Origin: Myrica gale
Taxonomy: Eukaryota > Streptophyta > Magnoliopsida > Fagales > Myricaceae
Direction of reading: 5' to 3'
DNA length: 64,000 bases
Assembly: GCA_963930655.1 (NCBI GenBank)
Contig: OZ005620.1
Location: 18,047,001 to 18,111,000, forward strand
The notes under the pieces were generated by a model. It worked only from the letters and a program-made list of their open reading frames with translations. It did no database searches and was not told the DNA's origin. The translations under genes were made by a program, and so were the position numbers. Shown here piece after piece: positions 35,444 to 48,000 of this stretch (the stretch's first letter is position 1; each line of letters begins with the position of its first letter).

Positions 35444-35570
35444 GGCGGTTCGGTTTAGTGTTTTGTGGAATTTTTTTTTATATTTTGAGAATTTTTAGAT
35501 GATGTTTATTTTAATAATATGTGTGTTGTAGTTATTTTTATGTGGTGTTAAAAATGATGTTTAAAAGCCG
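35444..35570. mobile_element. MITE fragment, family M1
   Basis: GGCGGTTCGGTTTAGTGTTT is followed by TTTAGATGATGTTTATTTTA and TGTGTGTTGTAGTTATTTTT, then GTGGTGTTAAAAATGATG. This is the left two thirds of the M1 element; the right end is lost. Confidence 0.55.
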
Positions 35571-38354
35571 AAAATTTCTCAACTTTGTACAAGTTATTTA
35601 TACGGCGATGTTTGGACAGTTAGAAGATAAAAGTCATATTTATATTACAATCGACATCATATTTATAGAATCAATAGGTGAAAGGATTTTTTTGTTTAAC
35701 AATTGTCCGATTTGTGTGGAATAAGAAGACAGACTTAAAAATTAATCAAGGGTATATATAAATTAACTCCAACACTCGGTAAGACGACAAAAAGATAAAA
35801 TTAGGGGACATTTGAAAGCCTTCACATGTATTATACTTGACACTCTTTGTAATAGCAATCTAGCTAGATCCTTATTCATAAAAGACGAACCTGCTGCTAT
35901 TGTCAAATGTCAACTTGGTAGGAGGTTCCAATCTATCTCCTCTTTTTCCCTTTTTTACCTAAAAGTTAATTGAGTGATGGGTCCTTGGTTTTGGCATCAA
36001 CATGTCATGTGCATTGATGTTGTTCTTGTTGTACAATTACCTTTCTCGTGAAAAAAATGTTGGGTTATTTTTTTGGGGCCATATGACAAATCATATTAAA
36101 GTTAAAAGTATTTAAAATAAAAAATATCTCTTTTTATACTCAAACTATAGGTCAAATATTATTTTAAATCATCAAAATTCATCAATTTTTCCCATGTTTA
36201 TAAAATCCAATTACCAATATTGTGTCACGTATCTTATTTTCTGCACATTTGAACTATTGGAACTTATTAAAAGATTAACATTAATGCATAATTTGTTGTA
36301 ACGACTTAAAGACAACACTAGTCATATCTGTACTTTGACTTTAAAATGATTAATCAATATTACTCTTAAAGCTCTTTAGATCATTATAAAGCTCAATTTA
36401 ACTTAATAAGGTCTTGATCATCTCATTTTCTTTCTATTCTTTCACTCCAAGTGAGATTCAATATATCACATTTATTGATCCATTTTGTGTACGATATTTT
36501 GGTAGAGTTCTATGGAACTTCTTAACAAGTCTATGTCACATTAAAAATCAAACACACATACCTTAATGCAGAGTAGTTCCTGCAAATCTGGACAAAAAAT
36601 ATAAAGGTGGTGGGGAGCATAGAAGATCTGGAGATAAATACGAGAGTTCAGAGAGCACATTGGTTGTCGTAATCTGAACTAGTTTGGGTAAAAGGTGGGG
36701 AGGGACTTCATTATGATCCAAAAAAAGTAAAATTTGATATAAAGGAGAAGAAGAAAAAAGAAGTCACGAAATTTCAGCTTTTTGAAGCACATGTACAGTA
36801 GCAATCGTGCCCACAGAAGGGGGAGGGACCCCGGCTTGTGATGTCATATTCCTTCTTCCACCACTGAATGTTTATTATATTTATACATAGATTTGATCCG
36901 ATTACTTCTTGGTTTCTTCACAGACTACTCCTCCAACCTGGTGCTAACACGTCCCCACGTTTCTGTCTTCTGAAATCTGATCTGCTTAACAAAGAGATTA
37001 CAAATGCTTACACCTCCTAATTCTAACTTGCATGCTTCTGTTCGTTTCATCAGTCTCTGAACTTCAAAGTTAATCACTAGGCTAAGAAGCTTCTTGGTGG
37101 CTCCAAGAAAATATGTGCTACTAGAATCTTGGATTAATATATAAACTATTAAGCTCTCTGTGAATCGAAAGTACAATATGCATGGATGCGGGATGCCACA
37201 GATTTTCTTTCTAAGCAGCACATGGGGGGAAGATAATAGAGACCTAACCTTAAGATTCCACCAGACAAGAGCTCGAGGAAGTACATGGGGTTTTAGATCC
37301 TGACCCTGCAAGGCTGCAATCCCAGTTCAACATATCCCTTGCATGTCCAAATTAAACAAAAGAAAAAGAAGTTTTTTATCTGTTCTGTTCTGTAACTTTC
37401 AGAAACCTTGGCCCTCCAAATTTGTGTCTCTCTCTGGTCTTCGATCTATTTTGTTCTTTAGCCTCACTGTAAAGGGGGCACGAAAAGTGTTCTTATCCTT
37501 CTCACGCTGACACTTTTCTGTCATTTGCTTATCTTGTTGCTGTGGATCTGTAAAGAACGAAACTTCTTTATTTTGGGTCCTTAATTTACTTGCCTTCCGT
37601 TATACTTGTCATATATCCTCGTAGAACAAAAGCTCAACCCATAAGATATAGTTTCGTTTGTAAGAGATCTAATTCAAGTGTATCTCTCCACAAGTAAGCA
37701 GAGGCTGTTGTCTTTGCCTTCGCCAAGAACAAAAAAAAAAGATGCACGTACAAAGGCTCTTGTCTTTTATGTCTAATCCAAAAAGTACATAACAGAGCAA
37801 TTTTTTTGACCAACAACCTTGTTAAATACGCATCTTCCACGATCTATCTATATACATTTCACCACCTTTTCTTTCTGAGTACTACAAAAAAAGGGTGGGG
37901 AAAAGCAGAGGCTTTGATTAGTTTCTTGGGCTATTCAAAGGGTTGGATATTGAATATTCAACCAACTTGTCCAATAAAGAAAGGGGAACAGGGAATCAAT
38001 CAATTAGCACACTTTACTTGTTTGGAAGCACTAAAGGCGCACCATAAGGTGCATGTACAATTAGGGAAGGAAATACAAAGTAAATACAGCACCACAAGTG
38101 TATTTTCAGGTATACCGAGAAGAACTTGCCAAATTCATTCACCAGCTGACATGGATGATTGTAGTCCTTTGAATTCAAAACAACAGAGACCCATTTTCTC
38201 CATCTAATATGACCTTTACACATGGCTCGGTAAAGTGAAAAGCATAGTCCGAGACATGAAGCATTTCTTGAGTTCACCAAGGGTTTTGAAAGTTTAATGT
38301 CCATGATTTTGCCTTTAAGTTGGATTACAGCCTACTGAAAACAATCGGTGCAAA

Positions 38355-38588
38355 GAGGGGGGAGGGGGGGGGGGGGGGACCCGTCCCCGTTTTGATCCAC
38401 TTTAGCAACCTTTGGTCACTCAGTCCTATATATGCGTGTTACATGTGGTGTCACCAGGGAAAATTGCTTGAAAACAAAGAGTTGTGTCCCCGTTTTGATC
38501 CACTTTAGCAAGCTTAGGTCACGCAGTCCTATATATGCGTGTTACATGTGGTGTCACCAGGGAAAATTGCTTGAAAACAAAGAGTTGT
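38355..38588. repeat. Poly-G tract plus 103-bp tandem duplication
   Basis: A G-rich run (38356-38378, one A inside) is followed by two copies of a 103-bp unit. They start GTCCCCGTTTTGATCCACTT at 38383 and 38486 and differ by only a few bases (CAACCTTTGG against CAAGCTTAGG). The copies are nearly identical, so the duplication is young. Confidence 0.9.
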
Positions 38589-40343
38589 TAGTACTTTTAA
38601 CTAATATTGTTAATTAAGACTTTAATCAAATAGGTAGTGGGCAAGTTAACACTAGAAGTCTAGCTAATAGACGTCCTTAGATAGACCTTGTAGCTTAAAG
38701 TTCTTTCATTTTAATTTTGTCTCCAATATATGATACACACCACCGTATCAATCCTTGGACTCTGTACGCCATTATCTTAATAAAAACACTCTCTTTTGCT
38801 CTCATTTGGGTGTTTTGTTCGCCAACCCTCTTTGACTAGTGTGAAGCACTGAGAGAGAAGCGAATCCCACAAGGCTCAGTTATAATATAATATGTATATT
38901 TGAACGTCTAGTCATACTCTCCACAACCCATTCACAGATCCATATTTTTTTTTAAAAAAACCCCATTTTGTCAATAGACAATACAAATGGGTGTGATTTG
39001 AATAGCAGGGTTTCTTCAATGATTGCCACTCTTTTCTTGCAGGGGCGGGCCCTTTCCCCAAAATTAGGGTTTGGGGATTCTAATCCTCAAGTCTAAATTA
39101 TTACAGGATTGATGAGATTAATCCTCTCCCCACCTCCATGATTGAGTATCTCTACCGTTAATACATACCTAGGCATGGCATTTTGATAATGCTTTTCCTA
39201 AAGAATAAGGTTGTCAACCTCACATTATCACACTTTAGCTACAAAAGAAAGCAGTCTTGAAACCGCTTTTTTTATATGAACCGAAAAGTTGCATTCCCTC
39301 CACCTAAATGAATTAATTATTTTGAGATGAGAAGACACTAGAAGACAAAGAAAGCCTCTCAAATGTAATTAGAATCATCTCAATCTCAATTTCATACCCG
39401 ATTGTTAGACTCTATCTATTTAATATTATTCATGTAAAGTTTCAGATAACATGGACCATACAGTAAAGTCTACTTGCTGTATCTATCTTTCTTTGAATTG
39501 TATAGTGTAATTTGGACATAAAATTACAGAAAATCTTAAACCCTCAAATACTAATTGCATGTAGAGTGAATAAAGAGAAATAGATTTGCAAAAGTAGCAA
39601 TAAGAAAACCTCAATTTGCTCCAGAGTGAAACTTCCTTCTCTTATTCCATTGGGCACATAGTTAATAATTTCTCACATAAAACAAAGGAAGCATGCTAAT
39701 CTCTCTGCATTATAGGCTTTTAAGAGAATGGTCTTAATCATCAGGAGGATCTGGCGATTGCTTAGAGAAAGAGAGGGATCTATCAGTGACCCACCACTAC
39801 CCACTAAGCAGGACCAATTTCTTTTGTGCAGCTAACTGGTACATAAAGATGCAATTGGATTGGACTATGAATAGCTAATATGCAATTTGTCCTGAATTGA
39901 TTATTGTTTACTCTTTTGTCAGTTCATTAGCGAAGATGTTGACACAAACTTTTTTAGGTATTGGGCAACTAACTCCACCAGCTCTGGATATTATTGGGGA
40001 ATCAAAACTGATCTCATCAGGTGATGCTTCTGTAGCTAATCCGAGAGATCTCTTTCCTAAATGAATCCTAAATCTTAATTTCATAATTTTGATCAATACA
40101 AAAGAACCCAAAAAAGAGGAGCACGACTTTGCTGCAGTTCAGTCAGCAGATTGGCTACGGTTTGTGAGGGAGGGGTGTGGGTCCCGCTCGCAGCAGGGTT
40201 TGCTGCAGTTCAGTTAGACCCCGTCCCAAAAAAGAGAAGCTAACTAGTCCTAAATAGAGATGAGAAATAGTGATGATTATGATGATGAAATGAAAAAAGA
40301 AGAATAAAGACAAGAGATAAGAATCTTCTGCAATTCTTTGCTT

Positions 40344-40622
40344 GAATTGATTGAGGTAGACACAATATGTAGATATTATGTGGTGTCCACACCAACATAA
40401 AATAATATAAGATCTACATAATGTGTCTGTTACTTTCCAAATTCTATAGTGTAATTTTAGACCTGTGGAGAATCATGATTCAAATGAATTGATTGAGGTA
40501 AACACAAGATGTAGATATTATGTAGGGTTCACACCAACATAAAATAATATAAGATCTACCTATTGTGTCTGCTAGTTTCCAAATTCTACCGTGTAATTTC
40601 GTGGAAAATCATGATTCGAAGA
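40344..40622. repeat. 142-bp tandem duplication, each unit with a hairpin
   Basis: GAATTGATTGAGGTA starts at 40344 and again at 40486. Each unit has an inverted repeat: GACACAATATGTAGATATTA faces the complement of AAGATCTACATAATGTGTC across CCACACCAACAT. The predicted stem is about 28 bp with a short loop. A MITE, an siRNA source or a MIRNA-like foldback are all possible. Confidence 0.75.
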
Positions 40623-42095
40623 ATAGTGACGATAATAACTTAAGGTATTAGTGTTAATTGACCAATGTCATGAAGTTCAAAAGGAAAAAAGCTGTTAAAT
40701 AAAACCATGATTTAATTCCATTAATATACATAACAAATTAAAATTAAAAAAAAACAAAAAAAACGAAGCTAGATTCTAGGAAGCTTTTGCACAATGTGTT
40801 CTAGAGGAGAAAGGGTGCTTTTTGTTAAGAATAACTTGGGAAATTAATTAATTAAGGTAAATAAAGAATGTTCCAAAACATACGACAAGTATATTGGCCA
40901 TTGCTCGCGAAAGGCTTTACAAAAATTTGATTAGAAAAAGGTGATTTTTGTGGCGAGGCCAATTTTACAAGTGCGTTATGATTGAAATCCATTTAGACCC
41001 ACGATTACAATCATAAATTAAGGCTGATAATTTTTTTTAATTAAAAAAAAGAAAAGAATCGTAAACTAAGGCCCACCTCATGTACCTCTCAAGTAATAGG
41101 ATCATGTAAGTCTGGTTCAATGTTCCTTTGAACAGAACAAGCATACATCCAACTTGGGTGATACCATATGTGGAATTGTTCTTCAATCTCTGCTGCCTCC
41201 TACAGGTAAAACATATAATAATTCCTGGGTTTTTTTTTTGACAGAAGATTGAGTGGGTGGGGTGGGGGCCAACCTAAAATCCAATAGTCCACGGATCTTT
41301 TAAGGGTTTCAAGTTGGTGATCTGGAGTCACAAAATGCAGCGTGTGAGAGCACAAAACATTCCACCATTACCCACATCAACATCTTGTGAGCCTAGATTT
41401 GATAATATAATTGCTTTAGAAAAAGACTTGAATGGCATATGTGATGGCAGCGCATAAGTATCCCAAGCAATGATGCGGAAAAGGGGTGAGGACAAAGAAG
41501 AGAAACAAAATAGGACAAAATAAAGTGGCTCTAATATAATTATAATATATAAAAAATATGCAATATGAAATAAAACAGAGGGGGGAGAAGACAAAACTAT
41601 TTAAAATCACGGTCTATTTTCGATAGCAGTATAAATATGTCTGTAGTTGATGAATTCCTATTTGATGTTTCAGAGTATATGTAATTGAGCTTCGATATAA
41701 AAATGAGGGAAGTTTGCCAAACATTTCCTAGGATATTCTCATTCAAGCTAAAAAAGATTCTATAGAAAGCAAATTTCACCTTTCACAACCTTCTGTCATA
41801 AAATCCTCATCAAGTGAGGAGGTCCTCTCGGCTCAATTGATAAGTAGCATGAAATTTGAGAATATTAGCACAAGAAACTAGCAGCAGGTTAATTGGAATC
41901 AACTGGAAAAAAAATCACTGATAATGTGTGAAGTCATGAGCTTGAATTTTCCACTGCTACTGAAGCTCAGAGAATCTGAAATCTCATTAATAAGTTTCGG
42001 GAATTTTGTTCTGTTTCCTTATTACCAATGCATATATCTTCAGTTTCAAGAGTACTAAGAAGCATAAATTTAGTATGATTTTATCGCCGGGATCA

Positions 42096-45000
42096 TCAGC
42101 AATGAATCGTCCGGTCTTGAGGCCATCCAAACTCGTCGAGAAAAGCCAAAACAACTCCGTTTGACCACCCGAAACCAGTCTGCATTGCCACATACAGAAT
42201 GAAAATTTAGATCAGTAAGGAGAAACAGTTCGATTGATTCTTATGTAATAGGAATATCCATTGGAGCAAACAATGGCAACTAAGTAGATATACTTCCAAA
42301 AAGAGTTTAACACATACCTGGGGAACATATTCACCACCATCCCCAAATTCTCCACACTTCTGCACATCAAATTTTTCATGCATTGCCCCAGTTTTCTTGT
42401 AGGTAGCATAGTTGGTTCTGATCCACCTCACAGCAATGTCTTCGGCCACTGACCTTGCTTCCTTTGATCCAGATCTAGCTAGACCTTCAACAATCATGTG
42501 TTGAAGAGGGGCCCAACCATTTGGAAAGTCCCTGTTGTACAGTTTTTACATAAGCATATATTACCAAGTCAAAGAAAAACTTACTGTAGTATGCAAATCT
42601 TTCCTCCCCCACACAGAACCTCCTTACCCCCCCCCCTTTCTCTTCCTCTTCTCTCTTCTCCAATAAGTGGCGGAGACAGATATTTCTCTCGAGGATGTTA
42701 GTTCCTAATGTTAGATGTTGGCTTTATTCCGTGACATGTATGTTGTAAAGAAACGTGTCTTGGATGTGTCTTGGATGTGGATGAATGTGGATGACCAAGT
42801 ACATGTGCTTCGGATAAAAGAATTCAAGTGTGAAGAAATCTAGAAGTTGTCAAAGTGTGTTTCAGATGGAATAATTCAGTTGTGAAGAATTATGGAAGTT
42901 GTTGGAGTAGTTTCCAGAAGAAAGAAGTCAGTTGTGAAGAAGTTTGAAGTTTGTTAAAGCAGTTAACAGAAGATAAAAATCGTTTGTGAAGGAATCTGGT
43001 AGTTAAAGGTTTGTTAAAGAGGTTAAGTGCTAGTTGAGCTAGCTTGAGGCGAGCTGGAAGAATTCACGTTATAAATTGGAGCTAGCCTGAGGCTCAAGCC
43101 CAAACGCGGAGAATTAATGATTTATTATACGCGTGGACTTGCCCAGTCATATAAAAAGGTATTTTGAGTGGCTGGACAGACAGACTTCAAAGAGACTTCG
43201 ACGAAATTGAAAGAGAAAGTGCTCTGAAATATTTCGAAGGCTTCTAAAGAGAGATTGATGAAGATTTGAGAGGAGGTTGTTCTTGAAGACTTGAAGAGTC
43301 AAGATTTTGGTAGTCCTCCATCAAGTGCTGTTGAAGAAACTAATCACCACCAAGAAAACCCCACTGTGGCAGTGGGTAAACATCGGAGTTCCGGTGTTTG
43401 TCGATTGGAGTTCCAATCGTCCCGAGGCAAGATTGCTTGGTTAAGATTCATTGAAGTGAGAGAAAGATCCAAAGGTTTTGGAGTCTACTGCTTGGTGCGG
43501 GTTCGAGCGGGTCGTTCGAATTGCTTCTTTCGGGATTTGTTGTGTAGCAAAGGTTTTGTGGTAAACAAAGTCACCGACTGTAAGTGTATCTCTCATTCTA
43601 GTGGATTGGTTAACCGGCGGTGAGCCCGGAGTGGTTTTTCTCTTTTGAAAGAGTTCTTTCAAAGAGTTTTCCACTTCGTAAACAATCTCTTGTGTTGTGT
43701 GATTGTTTGTGTTTCAATTCCGTTTATATTTGCTTGGTAATTGATTAGCATAATATAAATTCGAATCTTGGTAGCTTGGTTGTGCATCTTGGTTTAAAAG
43801 ATTACATCAAAGATTTTCTGCACTCCAAGTGTTTGTGATATTGTCTTAGTAATCTTAGAAGTGTTTAAATTGACTAAATATATTGAATTTCTGTCATTAA
43901 TTTGACTATATGATATTTTCCAGATCTGGACATATTCAATATATTCTTTGAACTAAGATTTGTATAAGGTTTTCCGCATAAGGGTGAAATAGATTGTGCT
44001 GAATTTTTTAACTTACTATTCACCCCCCCTCTAGGTAAGTTTAGGGTCTAAACAGTGTTCTCACAGAGGAGACCAGACCAATAGGTAAATACTACTGGGA
44101 ACAAAATGTTCCAATATATAGCAAACGAAATTTTTTTCAAACGAAACTCCGATATGGGAATAACAACTTATAACTGAAAAAAGGTGTACAAAAATATATC
44201 CAGTCGTGAATATTGATGTCTAGGAAAAACTCCCATATTTCCTCCTCCAATGGGGAATGGGACAGTAATATAGATTACAATCATTTATTGGTATTTATAC
44301 GCTAAAGATTTTCAGCAATTTACTCCTGAGTGTACATATCTAAAAAAACTTTCAAAGGAGTGTATAAGATCCTGCTATGCTTTCATATTCGTCCAAATAA
44401 ACCAACAAGAAGAATTACATGGCTATATATTAAACTCCAAGAGAAAAACTTTACGTTTAATGAGATATACAAGGTGCATCTTTTTCATGACACTAATAAT
44501 TTTCACTCATACAAGATTCTTTGGTTCGGCATTACTTGGTGCCGTATTAGCTATGATCGCCTTTGGCCATCTTTGCTTAAATCAGCCAAAAACAAAGAAA
44601 AAGAGAAGAAAAAACAGAATTCAATAAGACCATATGAAAGACGGTGATAAACTCGGCCTAATATATGACTTCTAGATTCATGTCCACTTTGGGAAACAGG
44701 AATTTATTTTTGAAATTTTTGGTGGCGGGAAAGCTACATACTTTCTTTTTTGTTCCCTGTTTCTTTCCTCCACCCATTTCTAACGCACATAGATTGTCCT
44801 AGATTTGTTCAGCGTAAAGATCTAAACAATGTGAATTTTATACTGGTTACTAACCATTGTTCTCCTGAATTTGTCAAAGAAGTTGAAATCCCAGCAGCAC
44901 AAAGCAGGCCTGAACTTTGGAAGCTCTTCATGACTTTCTCCACCAGAGAAGTATCTTCATATATATACACAACAAAAGCATTCTAAGTATTAAGAACATG

Positions 45001-48000
45001 CAGCACAAATTAGTACATGTTGTAAAAGCAATCCGCAACTAAAGTTTCAAATTTATTGTATTTTCCATTAATTTATATGAAATAAATACACTATTGATGC
45101 AGAATTCCAAATAATTTTCAGTAGCGCTTTCAGTTATCCTCAGATGTTGCCATAGCTATCTTAGCAGCTCACGTCAACATAACCTAATTCCCTCATTCCA
45201 AGGAAGTGTTTTCTTTTTCCATATGAATGGTGGAATTTTCTTTCCAACCCCCCCCCCCCCCCAAAAAAAAAGAAAAAAGAAAAAACTTCCCCACAAGCTA
45301 GCACTCCTAGCTTTGGGCCTGTCTGTACCAATACTTAGGATCAACACTAGTAACCTTTCTCCGAATTGGGACATGCTTGCAACATCTTACAGAAAAACAA
45401 TGGTGTCCTTCACAGTATCAGTTCACTCGATTGGACATGGTTCAGAAAAACCAAGCAACTCATGAACAGCTCCAGCTTTGCAGTCATTACCTAAGCAATC
45501 TAACCTGAGCTGAAGTCCTAACACAGCTGTTAGATGAGCAAGATAGATCTAAGCATAAATTAGTTTTGTCCTAAAATATGCTTAAGAAAACAGGTAGGTG
45601 CTATCCAGCTAATAACAGAACAGATTTAAACAACTTGCCAGAACCTAACACACTAACAAATTCACATACTAATAAGGATGCAGAAAGAACTACCCATCCA
45701 TATTAGTGCTTCATTTGAAGGCTCACTGAGGACACAGAAGCAAGGGATCACGACTATGAGCTGATCTAAGTGATTTCTAGCCGTTTTATTCAGTGGGGGC
45801 ATTTATTTGATCTCAGTTTCGGATAAAACTATCTTTGACTTTATCAGGAGTTCTAGACATATCAATGGGCTGATCCTCAATGTAGGTTGAGATACAAGCA
45901 AACTGAGCTACAAAAAGATTCAACCTTTCAACATGAGCCTAATTTGGACTGGTGAAAACTGAGCTTGTAAAGCAGTAGAGGCGGTTGCCAAAGGCCCCAA
46001 AGCTAAGAAGGCCCCATAGAAATATCAAATTTGAAAACGGACAACAATAAAAAAAATCTTGAAAATTTTTAGAGAGTTCCATTAATTGAAATAATATGGT
46101 GGACTTCGCATAAAATATTCCACTCCTAATGTAAAATGATTACCTGATAGAAGCTATTAAGTTCCTTCGGATTAAATGAGTTATGTATTTCAAATCACTC
46201 AAGAAAAAAAGAAAAGAAAAAAAAAGACAAAACAAGGCCATGGTATATACATGTCTATATATGAAAAAATGATGTAAAAGAGAGATCGGTGGAGAATTTA
46301 CACAAAAAATATTTTAAATGCTAAGAAGTTCAGAAAATGTTTTATAAATTAGAATTCATAGAGTAAGGAGACTGATTTAATCCAAATTGTTTCATTTATA
46401 TTTTTAATTGTGCCAAAATTAAAAAGGCCTCATTATGAATTTTTGCCTAAGGCTCCATTTGTATTGAACCACCCCTGCTTGTTTGGAGCCCAGCTTGCAT
46501 ATAAAACGTAAACCAGGTCCTCAACCAGAGCCTTAATGGCTATGTTTGAACAGCCAGTCACACTATTTGGCCCATTTGTAATTGTAGTCCTGGTGAACAA
46601 AAAGAGTCACAAACCTGAGTAGAATGACTCGATCCACAAAGGAACAAAATTTGAAGCATATACATTCTGATTCTGGTTACAAGCTTCCCAAGTTTGAGGT
46701 TCCTAAAGGAATCAAAGCGAACAATCAGGAGAACTGCTGAAGGACTATTAACGGTCAGACACCACAAACTTTTGCATCAAGACACTACCTGGCATGTGCT
46801 ATCACTGAGCCAGTAATCAAGCCATTGTCCCTTGTTTGAATTCCAGAAAATAGATTTTATTGCCGTCACTCTGTCTTGTGAAGCTTTCAAGAAGTGCTCT
46901 GCAGTGCTTTTATCTCCTGTAACTTTTGCTAAGGAGGCAATGTCTAGTTCCATCTGGATCAACAACTACCATTTGGTCACTCAAGCTCATCAGTTACAAA
47001 TTTCAAAGACTTGATGTAAAAGTGCTCTGAGCCGTACCCTGAGTATGAATACATTTAAGTCTACAGGTAAAACTGACGTAGTAGACAACGTTGTGAAATC
47101 TGAGTGATTCCTGCAACAAGAACAAAAAAATCATTTACTCCATTACTCAATTTGCAAAATACCCTGACGGTTGAATTTGACAAGCCCCAAGCATTTCCAG
47201 ATTTAGGCAGTAGGACATGACTATTCTGATGTATGAATCATAGAGATTTTGGCAGTGGGACATGATTTTTTATCTGACCTTCGGTGACTTCGTTTTGCAA
47301 CCTTATCAGTACTTAGGATTCCTTCACTTTGTTTTCCTTCAATTATAATTGATTGCTCTCCAAAATTCATGCTTCTAAACATGAATAATCACTCAGCCAT
47401 GAACCCCTTTTTCTTTACACAGTGCTTTCAGAACCTTCCAATACACTAACTAATTTGATGAGAGGCAGGTATTTGAAACGCTTCCCTCTTTACAATAAGG
47501 ATGCTTGCTGCGTTCAAAATCTCCCCATATTGGATGCTCACTCATATACTCAGCTTATCAAAGTCTTCTCTATGAATTACTTTGAAAGCAGCTTAAATTT
47601 CAACTGTTTGATGTTTGAGCATGTCACCAACACAAATTCCACACACTTCTTCACATAGACACGACACAACCATTTTGATTTAACCCTGAGTACCCGCATT
47701 GATATGGAAGAAAATTATGCTGATCAGGACAGTTGAATACAAGACAGATTAACTCTCAACAGCCAATTACTACCTCATCCACCTTGTGCTGAAATCCCAG
47801 CCGGATTCAGCAGTTGAAGCCACTTCGCGGTAAAATTTCTGTTTTTCAGAAGTACTTGAGATCTTCAAAGCAGATTGCTTGTCCTATGAGAACAAAATAG
47901 GTCATAGACAGCTCTAATGGTATCCAGAATCTATACACAAAACAAATCTCATTTGAAGCCATGTAAAAGAGAAGAAGGACACACAATGGTTGAAGATTCA

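Larger units (their letters stand above)
35571..41629. other. Large gene-free region
   Basis: Roughly 6 kb without a gene I can support. ORFs (for example 36925-37311 minus, 37806-38207 plus) show no domain and no splice partners. It holds the tandem repeats at 38383 and 40344, listed separately. A short GTGTGGGTCCCG motif near 40173 recalls the palindromes in the LINE and is bracketed by two copies of TTTGCTGCAGTTCAGT. Confidence 0.5.

Noticed and set aside
37806..38207. 133-residue plus-strand ORF
   Set aside because: No recognised domain, codon pattern or splice context; likely chance.
43291..43623. 110-residue ORF as a gene inside the trehalase intron
   Set aside because: It lies wholly inside the solo LTR and the related LTR at 17.2-18.2 kb has homologous DNA without the ORF.
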